Part shown: piece after piece, positions 7,905 to 14,561 of the stretch
Numbering within the stretch: position 1 is the stretch's first letter
How the letters are laid out: every line of letters begins with the position of its first letter
Assembly: GCA_002424845.1 (NCBI GenBank)
Contig: DILD01000020.1
Coordinates: 1-49,799 of the forward strand
Length of the DNA: 49,799 nt
Source of the DNA: Thiobacillus denitrificans
GTDB lineage: Bacteria; Pseudomonadota; Gammaproteobacteria; Burkholderiales; Thiobacillaceae
Reading direction: 5' to 3'
The notes under the pieces: generated by a model
The model's database searches: none
Seen by the model: only the letters and a program-made list of their open reading frames with translations
What the model was told of the DNA's origin: nothing
Made by a program: the position numbers and the translations under genes

Positions 7905-8105
7905 ATGAGCATCGCAAAAACCATCGAAGTCACGGCAAGTTCCAAAAAGGGATTCGACGACGCGCTGAAGCAGGGGATCGCGAAGGCCGCCGAGTCGCTG
8001 GAAAACATCACCGGCGCCTGGGTGATGGATCAGAATGTGAAGGTGAACAAGGGCAAGATCGTCGAATACACTGTCAGGATGAAACTGACATTCGTGCTGA
8101 AATAG
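7905..8105 (+). CDS. Dodecin (flavin-binding/storage protein)
   Basis: Protein of 66 residues matching the dodecin family in length and pattern: an N-terminal strand (AKTIEVTASSKKGFDDALKQ), one helix (GIAKAAESLENITGAWV) with a Trp at about residue 39 in the position used to stack on flavin, and two more strands ending YTVRMKLTFVLK. Dodecins form dodecameric shells that store riboflavin, FMN or FAD and protect against free flavin. An AAAAGGAGA ribosome binding site is 6 bases before the ATG. Proximity to a flavin reductase-like gene fits a flavin-handling role. Confidence 0.9.
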   Translation: MSIAKTIEVTASSKKGFDDALKQGIAKAAESLENITGAWVMDQNVKVNKGKIVEYTVRMKLTFVLK

Positions 8106-8175
8106 GTTTGCTTTGACGCATCGCCCGCCAGGATTCCGGTGCGGGTGTGGCGGAAGGGGCAGGAAGGGGAGGGAT

Positions 8176-8601
8176 TTGAACAGGGACGCAGCCGGTGGCG
8201 ATCATCATCGCCATTCCATTCCGGTGCGTCTGGTGTTCGCCGGTTTAGGCACGCTGTTCGTGCTGTTGGGTGTGCTGGGCCTGTTTCTGCCGGTGTTGCC
8301 GACCACGCCCTTCCTGTTGCTGGCCGCTGCCTGCTACGCGCGCTCGTCACGCCGGATTTTCAACTGGCTGCTCAACCAGCCGCACCTGGGGCCGCTGATC
8401 CGCGAATGGCGCGAACACCGCAGCATGCCCTATTGCGCCAAGCGCAAGGCTTTGTGGCTGATCGCACTGAGTTTCGGCATTTCCATCGGCTTCTTCGTGC
8501 CGGGCTGGCCGGCAAAACTGGCCATGGGCGCGGTCGGCCTCGCCCTGATGATCTGGATTGCGCGCATCCCTTCGCGCGATGCACCATCGGACGCGGATTG
8601 A
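8176..8601 (+). CDS. DUF454 (YbaN-like) inner-membrane protein
   Basis: About 141 residues. The signature of DUF454 is clear: GLGTLFVLLGVLGLFLPVLP then TTPFLLLAAACYARSS, FNWLLNQPHLGPLIREW, and two further hydrophobic helices at the C-terminus. Homologues include E. coli YbaN, of unknown function. The start is uncertain: TTG 8176 has AAGGGGAGG upstream and is preferred; TTG 8113 or GTG 8223 are alternatives, and the conserved part begins at about IPVRLVFAG. The His-rich stretch before it (GGDHHRHS) may not be translated. Confidence 0.82.
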   Translation: MNRDAAGGDHHRHSIPVRLVFAGLGTLFVLLGVLGLFLPVLPTTPFLLLAAACYARSSRRIFNWLLNQPHLGPLIREWREHRSMPYCAKRKALWLIALSFGISIGFFVPGWPAKLAMGAVGLALMIWIARIPSRDAPSDAD

Positions 8602-8668
8602 AACCCGTCGCAGAATGATTGGCGCGCGCATGCCGAATCGGCGCCCGCCTCAGGGATAATCCGGTCGC

Positions 8669-9832
8669 ATGAAAGCTGTTCCTTACTGGCGCCTGTCCGG
8701 TTTCTATTTCTTCTACTTTGCCTTCGTCGGCGCGATGTCGCCGTTCTGGGGGCTGTATCTGCAGTCGCTCGCGTTCAACGCCCTCCAGATCGCCGTGCTG
8801 ATGTCGCTGCTGCAGGTGATGCGGATTTTCTCACCCAATATCTGGGGGCATATCGCCGACCGCACCGGCCGCCGCACCGCTATCGTCCAGATGGCGGCGC
8901 TGGGCAGCGTGATCGTATTCGCCGGGGTGTTCTTCGGCAGCGGTTTCTGGTGGTTGTTCGCGGTGATGGCGGCGCTGAGCTTCTTCTGGAGTGCGTCGCT
9001 GCCGCTGGTCGAGGCGATGACCCTGTCGCACCTGGGCGAGCGCACCGATGCCTATGGCCGCATCCGCCTGTGGGGTTCGGTCGGTTTCATCCTGGTGGTG
9101 GTGGGACTGGGCTATGCCTTCGACCATGTGCCGATCGCCTGGCTGCCGTGGGCGGTGATGGCGGTGATGCTGGGCATCGTTGCCTTTGCGCGGGCGATCC
9201 CCGAGGCGGAAATCCTGGTCCACGCGACCGATCATCATTCGATTTGGGACGTCGTGAAGCGGCCCGAGGTGGCGTCGCTGCTGGCCGCCTGCCTGCTGAT
9301 GGCGGTGACGCACGGGCCTTACTACACTTTTTATTCGATCTATCTGGTCGATCACGGCTACGATAAGTCCACGGTAGGCTGGCTGTGGGCGCTGGGCGTG
9401 CTGTGCGAAATCGGCATTTTCCTGATCGTGCCGCGCATTTTTGCGCGGGTGACGCCGCGCCGGCTGATTCTGGCGAGCTTTGCGCTGGCGGTGCTGCGCT
9501 TTCTGCTGATCGCCTGGGGGGTGGAGTCGGCCTGGCTGGTGTGGGGCGCGCAGACGCTGCACGCTTTTACCTTCGGGACCTATCACGCGGCGGCGGTGGC
9601 GCTGATCCACCAGCATTTCCGCGGCCGCCACCAGGCGCGCGGGCAGGCGCTCTACACCAGCCTGTCCTACGGCGTGGGCGGCACCATCGGCGGGCTGGCC
9701 AGCGGACTGACCTGGGAGTCGCTGGGTTCGGCCTGGACTTTCACCCTGGCCGCTGCGAGCGCGGCGCTGGCCTGGCTGGTCTATGCCGTGTGGGGGCGGA
9801 CAAAATCCGTGCCAGCATCCAGTTCATTATGA
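8669..9832 (+). CDS. MFS transporter (PPP/HcaT-like family)
   Basis: Protein of 387 residues with twelve hydrophobic segments. The N-terminus YWRLSGFYFFYFAFVGAMSP and the loop GHIADRTGRRTAIVQ between helices 2 and 3 are typical of the MFS_1-like subfamily that includes the phenylpropionate permease HcaT and nucleoside:H+ symporters. A second family feature is the LRLWGSVGF-type motif, here IRLWGSVGFILVV. The substrate cannot be deduced. It ends 61 bp before leuC and could be transcribed with the leucine genes, though no functional link is evident. Confidence 0.88.
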   Translation: MKAVPYWRLSGFYFFYFAFVGAMSPFWGLYLQSLAFNALQIAVLMSLLQVMRIFSPNIWGHIADRTGRRTAIVQMAALGSVIVFAGVFFGSGFWWLFAVMAALSFFWSASLPLVEAMTLSHLGERTDAYGRIRLWGSVGFILVVVGLGYAFDHVPIAWLPWAVMAVMLGIVAFARAIPEAEILVHATDHHSIWDVVKRPEVASLLAACLLMAVTHGPYYTFYSIYLVDHGYDKSTVGWLWALGVLCEIGIFLIVPRIFARVTPRRLILASFALAVLRFLLIAWGVESAWLVWGAQTLHAFTFGTYHAAAVALIHQHFRGRHQARGQALYTSLSYGVGGTIGGLASGLTWESLGSAWTFTLAAASAALAWLVYAVWGRTKSVPASSSL

Positions 9833-9893
9833 TGAAAACAGTCCAAGCTATGGAATAATCAGCGTTTTACTCGCTGTGACGTCTTATTTCCGC

Positions 9894-11297
9894 ATGTCAG
9901 GACAGACCTTATTCCAGAAGTTGTGGGACGCTCATGTGGTGCACGTCGAAGCCGACGGCACCACGCTGCTCTATATCGACCGCCATCTGGTGCACGAAGT
10001 GACCAGCCCGCAGGCGTTCGAGGGGCTGAAACTGGCGCACCGCAAGCCGCGCCGGACCGACGCGGCCATTGCCGTGCCTGACCACAACGTGCCGACCACC
10101 GACCGCTCGCAGGGCATCGCCGACCCGATCTCGCGCCTGCAGGTGGAAACGCTCGACGCTAACTGCGCCGAGTTCGGCATCACCGAATTCAAAATGGACG
10201 ATATCCGCCAGGGTATTGTCCATGTCATCGGTCCCGAAGAGGGCCTGACCCTGCCCGGCATGACCGTGGTATGCGGCGATTCGCATACCTCGACGCATGG
10301 CGCGTTCGGCGCGCTGGCGTTCGGCATCGGCACCTCCGAGGTCGAGCATGTGCTGGCCACGCAATGCCTGTGGCAGAAACCGTCGAAGACGATGCTGGTC
10401 AAGGTCGAAGGCACGCTTGGACAAGGCGTCACCGCCAAGGACATTGCGCTGGCGATCATCGGCGAGATCGGCACCGCGGGCGGCACGGGCTATGCGCTGG
10501 AATTCGGCGGTTCGGCGATTCGTGCGTTGACCATGGAAGGCCGCATGACGCTGTGCAATATGGCGATCGAAGCCGGCGCCCGTGCCGGCATGGTGGCCGT
10601 CGACCAGACCACGATCGATTATGTGAAGGGCCGTCCCTATTCACCCAAGGGGGCAGCCTGGGACCAGGCGGTGGCCTGGTGGAACACGCTGCATTCGGAT
10701 GCCGGCGCGACCTTCGATCGCGTGGTCGAACTCGATGCAGCCAGGATCGAGCCGCAGGTGACCTGGGGGACGTCGCCCGAGATGGTGACGACGATCAGCG
10801 CACGTGTGCCGAATCCGGCCGATGCTTCGAGCGAGGTCAAGCAGCAGGACTGGACGCGCGCGCTGGAATACATGGGCCTGAAGGCTGGCACGCCGATGGC
10901 CGAGATAACGGTGGACAAGGTGTTCATCGGGTCCTGCACCAATTCCCGCATCGAGGATCTGCGCGAAGCCGCCAATGTGGCGAAGGGCCGCAAAGTCGCA
11001 TCCAACGTCAAGCTGGCGATGGTGGTGCCGGGCTCCGGTCTGGTGAAACAGCAGGCCGAGGCCGAAGGCCTGGACAGGATTTTTGTCGAGGCCGGCTTCG
11101 AATGGCGCGAGCCGGGCTGTTCGATGTGCCTGGCGATGAATGCCGATCGGCTCGAATCGGGCGAGCGTTGCGCGTCCACCTCCAACCGCAATTTCGAGGG
11201 GCGGCAGGGGCAGGGCGGCAGAACCCATCTGGTCAGCCCGGCGATGGCGGCGGCTGCCGCCTGTGCCGGACATTTCGTCGATGTACGCAATTTTTAA
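9894..11297 (+). CDS. leuC: 3-isopropylmalate dehydratase large subunit
   Basis: Protein of 467 residues, exactly the family length. It converts 2-isopropylmalate to 3-isopropylmalate together with LeuD in leucine synthesis. The [4Fe-4S] cluster ligands are Cys348 (GSCTNSR), Cys409 and Cys412 (CSMC). Other aconitase-fold motifs are present: PDHNVPT, VVCGDSHTSTHGAFG and GTSEVEHVLATQ. ATG 9894 is the right start (MSGQTLFQKLWD); the frame is open 37 codons further up but into the MFS gene. The next two genes are an entericidin-like lipoprotein and leuD. Confidence 0.97.
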   Translation: MSGQTLFQKLWDAHVVHVEADGTTLLYIDRHLVHEVTSPQAFEGLKLAHRKPRRTDAAIAVPDHNVPTTDRSQGIADPISRLQVETLDANCAEFGITEFKMDDIRQGIVHVIGPEEGLTLPGMTVVCGDSHTSTHGAFGALAFGIGTSEVEHVLATQCLWQKPSKTMLVKVEGTLGQGVTAKDIALAIIGEIGTAGGTGYALEFGGSAIRALTMEGRMTLCNMAIEAGARAGMVAVDQTTIDYVKGRPYSPKGAAWDQAVAWWNTLHSDAGATFDRVVELDAARIEPQVTWGTSPEMVTTISARVPNPADASSEVKQQDWTRALEYMGLKAGTPMAEITVDKVFIGSCTNSRIEDLREAANVAKGRKVASNVKLAMVVPGSGLVKQQAEAEGLDRIFVEAGFEWREPGCSMCLAMNADRLESGERCASTSNRNFEGRQGQGGRTHLVSPAMAAAAACAGHFVDVRNF

Positions 11298-11309
11298 GGA
11301 GAGCCTCCC

Positions 11310-11435
11310 ATGAAACCGATGATTGCCGTTTTGATCGCTGCCGTGATGACCCTGGCAGGTTGCAACACCGTCCAGGGCCTCGGTCAGGACATCGGGAAGG
11401 CCGGCAGCGCGATCGAACGCGCCGGCAGCAAGTAA
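11310..11435 (+). CDS. Entericidin-like small lipoprotein
   Basis: A 41-residue protein: Met-Lys start, hydrophobic stretch, lipobox TLAGC with Cys at residue 18, and a short mature peptide (NTVQGLGQDIGKAGSAIERA) with the Gly/Asp/Ile pattern of the entericidin A/B family. AAGGAGA precedes the ATG. Entericidins are small membrane lipoproteins linked in E. coli to stress-phase lysis; in other bacteria the role is unknown. It lies between leuC (13 bp before) and leuD (3 bp after), so it is co-transcribed with the leucine genes. Confidence 0.85.
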   Translation: MKPMIAVLIAAVMTLAGCNTVQGLGQDIGKAGSAIERAGSK

Positions 11436-11437
11436 GC

Positions 11438-12076
11438 ATGCGGGCATTTACCATGCTCGACGGGTTGGCGGTGCCGCTTGATCGCGCCAACGTCGATACC
11501 GACGCCATCATTCCCAAGCAATTCCTGAAGTCGATCAAGCGTGCCGGCTTCGGCCCCAACCTGTTCGACGAATGGCGTTATCTCGACCACGGCGAGCCGG
11601 GCATGGACCCCGCCACGCGCCAGCCCAATCCGGAATTCGTGCTGAATTTCCCGCGTTATGCGGGCGCTTCGGTGCTGCTGGCGCGCGACAACTTCGGTTG
11701 CGGGTCGAGTCGCGAGCACGCGCCGTGGGCGCTGGAAGACTACGGCATCCGCGCCATCATCGCACCGTCTTACGCCGACATCTTCTACAACAACTGCTTC
11801 AAGAACGGCATCCTGCCCATCGTGCTCGATGCCGCCGTAGTCGATCGTCTGATCAGCGAGTGCGAAGCGAAGGAGGGCTACAAGCTGGCCATCGACCTCG
11901 ACAGGCAGATTGTGACCACGCCCGGCGGCGAAGTGCTGGCATTCGATGTGGATGGCGGGCGCAAGCATCGCCTGCTGAACGGATTGGACGATATTGGCTT
12001 GACCTTGTTGCAGGCCGACAAGATCAAGACGTATGAAGAGCGGCGCAAGGTTGAAGCGCCGTGGTTGTTTGCTTGA
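11438..12076 (+). CDS. leuD: 3-isopropylmalate dehydratase small subunit
   Basis: Protein of 212 residues, partner of LeuC. It carries the swivel-domain signatures: LDRANVDTDAIIPKQFLKSI near the N-terminus, NFGCGSSREHAPWAL in the middle (the loop that contacts substrate) and FYNNCFKNGILPI. Length matches the family. ATG 11438 follows the entericidin-like stop by 2 bases. A hairpin-forming repeat lies between this gene and leuB. Confidence 0.97.
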   Translation: MRAFTMLDGLAVPLDRANVDTDAIIPKQFLKSIKRAGFGPNLFDEWRYLDHGEPGMDPATRQPNPEFVLNFPRYAGASVLLARDNFGCGSSREHAPWALEDYGIRAIIAPSYADIFYNNCFKNGILPIVLDAAVVDRLISECEAKEGYKLAIDLDRQIVTTPGGEVLAFDVDGGRKHRLLNGLDDIGLTLLQADKIKTYEERRKVEAPWLFA

Positions 12077-12089
12077 TTAATTTTTCATT

Positions 12090-12144
12090 CGCGAAGGACG
12101 CGAAGAAATGCGAATTTAAAAGCTTTTCTTGGCGTTCCTTCGCG
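12090..12144. repeat. Imperfect palindromic repeat between leuD and leuB
   Basis: Left arm 12090-12108 (CGCGAAGGACGCGAAGAAA) and right arm 12125-12144 pair almost fully, with a one-base offset and one mismatch, around a 16-base A/T-rich loop. There is no U-tract after it, so it is not a classic terminator. It resembles the dispersed CGCGAAGG-type palindromes seen in many proteobacterial intergenic regions. Confidence 0.7.
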
Positions 12145-12163
12145 GACAAAAGGTTTTAAGAAC

Positions 12164-13225
12164 ATGAAAATTGCAGTATTGCCCGGTGACGGCATCGGCC
12201 CGGAAATTGTCGCGCAAGCGGTCAAGGTTTTGGATGCGCTGAAGGCCGAAGGCGCGAAAATCGAAATGGAAACCGCGCCGATCGGCGGCGCGGGTTATGA
12301 CGCGGCGGGCGACCCGCTGCCGGAAGCGACGCTGAAGCTTGCGCGCGAAGCCGACGCGGTGCTGCTCGGCGCCGTCGGCGGCCCGCGGTACGACACGCTC
12401 GATCGCCCGCTGCGCCCCGAGCGTGGCTTGCTGCGCATCCGCAAGGAACTCAACCTGTTTGCCAACCTGCGCCCGGCGCTGCTGTATCCCGAACTGGCAT
12501 CGGCTTCATCGCTGAAGCCGGAGGTGGTGTCCGGCCTCGACCTGATGATCGTGCGCGAACTCACCGGCGACGTGTATTTCGGCCAGCCGCGCGGCATCGA
12601 GGTACGGAACGGTGAACGCGTCGGCTTCAACACCATGCTGTATTCCGAATCCGAAGTGCGCCGCGTGGCGCACGTCGCGTTCGGCATCGCGATGAAGCGC
12701 GGCAAAAAGCTGTGCTCGGTGGAAAAGGCCAATGTGCTGGAATGTTCCGAGCTGTGGAAGGAAGTGATGATCGAGGTGTCGAAGGACTACCCCGAGGTCG
12801 CGCTTTCCCACATGTACGTCGACAACGCGGCGATGCAGCTGATCCGCGCGCCGAAGCAGTTCGACACCATCGTCACCGGCAACATCTTCGGCGACATCCT
12901 GTCGGACGCGGCCTCGATGCTGTCGGGCTCGATCGGCATGCTGCCGTCGGCCTCGCTCGACGAGCACAACAAGGGCATGTACGAGCCGATCCACGGTTCC
13001 GCGCCCGACATCGCCGGCAGGAACCTGGCGAATCCGCTGGCGACCATCCTGTCGGTGGCGATGATGTACCGCTACACCTTCGCTGACCTGGCGACCGCCG
13101 ACCGTATCGAGAACGCGGTGAAGAAAGTGATCGCGCAGGGCCTGCGCACCGGCGACATCTGGACCGAAGGCACGCAGAAAGTGTCGTGCAGCGAAATGGG
13201 TGACGCGGTGGTGAAGGCGATTTAG
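12164..13225 (+). CDS. leuB: 3-isopropylmalate dehydrogenase
   Basis: Protein of 353 residues that oxidatively decarboxylates 3-isopropylmalate using NAD+ in leucine synthesis. Motifs: LPGDGIGPEI at the N-terminus, the RxxxxRxxxxxxxR substrate-binding Arg set (LRPERGLLRIRKELNLFANLRP), YVDNAAMQL, the metal-binding GNIFGDILSDAASML, and the NAD-binding HGSAPDIAGRNLANP. It follows leuD after an 87-bp gap that holds a palindromic repeat and precedes asd after another. Confidence 0.97.
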   Translation: MKIAVLPGDGIGPEIVAQAVKVLDALKAEGAKIEMETAPIGGAGYDAAGDPLPEATLKLAREADAVLLGAVGGPRYDTLDRPLRPERGLLRIRKELNLFANLRPALLYPELASASSLKPEVVSGLDLMIVRELTGDVYFGQPRGIEVRNGERVGFNTMLYSESEVRRVAHVAFGIAMKRGKKLCSVEKANVLECSELWKEVMIEVSKDYPEVALSHMYVDNAAMQLIRAPKQFDTIVTGNIFGDILSDAASMLSGSIGMLPSASLDEHNKGMYEPIHGSAPDIAGRNLANPLATILSVAMMYRYTFADLATADRIENAVKKVIAQGLRTGDIWTEGTQKVSCSEMGDAVVKAI

Positions 13226-13234
13226 AAATAAGCG

Positions 13235-13298
13235 GAGAGTCGAGAGCCAAGAGTCGAGAGGCACCCCCTCCGCTCTCGACTCTTGGCTCTCGGCTCTC
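13235..13298. repeat. Long hairpin between leuB and asd
   Basis: A 26-bp inverted repeat (13235-13260 against 13273-13298) with a single G.U pair and a 12-base loop. Each arm is itself built of tandem GAGAGTC/GAGAGCC units, for example GTCGAGAGCCAAGAGTCGAG. It starts 10 bases after the leuB stop and ends just before the asd ribosome binding site. No U-tract follows, so it is not a standard terminator; it may stabilise RNA or be a dispersed repeat. Confidence 0.85.
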
Positions 13299-13315
13299 GA
13301 CTAGGAGAAGTTGTA

Positions 13316-14428
13316 ATGATGAAGGTAGGACTGATCGGCTGGCGCGGCATGGTGGGTTCGGTGCTGATGGGCCGCATGAAGGAAGAGCGCGATTTCGATC
13401 ACATCGATCCGGTGTTCTTCACCACGTCCAACGTCGGCGGCAAGGGCCCCGACATCGGCCGTGAAGTTTCACCGCTGAAGGATGCCAACAGCATCGACGA
13501 GCTGAAGCTGTGCGACACCATCATCACCTGTCAGGGCGGCGACTACACGAAGGAAATCTACCCGCAACTGCGCGCGGCGGGTTGGACCGGTTACTGGATC
13601 GACGCCGCCTCGACGCTCAGGATGAAAGACGAGGCGATCATCATTCTCGACCCGGTCAATGGCAACGTGATCCGCGACGGTATCGCCAGCGGGGTGAAAA
13701 CCTACGTCGGCGGCAACTGCACGGTGTCACTGATGTTGATGGCCATGGGCGGGCTATTCGACGCCGGGCTGGTCGAGTGGGTGTCGCCGATGACCTATCA
13801 GGCGGCCTCCGGCGCCGGCGCGCGCAACATGCGCGAACTGATCGCCCAGATGGGCGCCGTCCACACTGAAGTGAAGTCGCTGCTCGACGACCCGGCCTCC
13901 GCGATTCTTGAAATCGACCGCAAGGTAGCTGATTTCATCCGCTCCGACCGCTATCCGGTCGACGCCTGGCCGGTGCCGCTGGCCGGCAACCTGATTCCGT
14001 GGATCGACGTCGCGCTCGAATCCGGCCAGTCGAAGGAAGAGTGGAAGGCGCAGGTCGAAGCCAACAAGATCATGCGCCGCAGCGACAAGCCGATCCCGAT
14101 CGACGGCCTGTGCGTGCGCGTCGGCGCGATGCGCTGCCATTCGCAGGCGCTCACCATCAAGCTGACCAGGGACGTGCCGCTGGCCGACCTCCACGATCTG
14201 ATCGCCGCGCACAACCAGTGGGTGAAGGTGGTGCCGAACGACCGCGAGATTACCATGCGCGAACTCACCCCGGCGGCGGTGACCGGCACCCTGACCGTGC
14301 CGATCGGCCGCATGCGCAAGCTCAACATGGGCCCCGAGTATCTGACCGCGTTTACCGTGGGCGACCAGCTCCTGTGGGGGGCGGCCGAGCCGCTGCGCCG
14401 CATGCTGCGGATCCTGCTGGAAGCCTGA
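13316..14428 (+). CDS. asd: Aspartate-semialdehyde dehydrogenase
   Basis: Protein of 370 residues that reduces aspartyl phosphate to the semialdehyde, the branch point to lysine/diaminopimelate, methionine and threonine. It has the NADP-binding start MMKVGLIGWRGMVGSVLMGR and the active-site Cys135 in VGGNCTVSLM; the length and sequence fit the Gram-negative type (E. coli-like) Asd. The start ATG 13316 lies 8 bases after AGGAG; ATG 13319 is the next codon. The C-terminal LLWGAAEPLRRMLRILLE is typical. It precedes fimV. Confidence 0.97.
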   Translation: MMKVGLIGWRGMVGSVLMGRMKEERDFDHIDPVFFTTSNVGGKGPDIGREVSPLKDANSIDELKLCDTIITCQGGDYTKEIYPQLRAAGWTGYWIDAASTLRMKDEAIIILDPVNGNVIRDGIASGVKTYVGGNCTVSLMLMAMGGLFDAGLVEWVSPMTYQAASGAGARNMRELIAQMGAVHTEVKSLLDDPASAILEIDRKVADFIRSDRYPVDAWPVPLAGNLIPWIDVALESGQSKEEWKAQVEANKIMRRSDKPIPIDGLCVRVGAMRCHSQALTIKLTRDVPLADLHDLIAAHNQWVKVVPNDREITMRELTPAAVTGTLTVPIGRMRKLNMGPEYLTAFTVGDQLLWGAAEPLRRMLRILLEA

Positions 14429-14561
14429 CTGGAAAAGGTCCGGACAGGGCAAAACCGGGACAGGTTCGATGATTGCATGTAAAGATTGCGCCTGATGAGC
14501 CGTCAATAGTGGCGTCAAGGATTCAAATGTCCCGCTGAGCGGGGCGAACGAGGAGATACGG

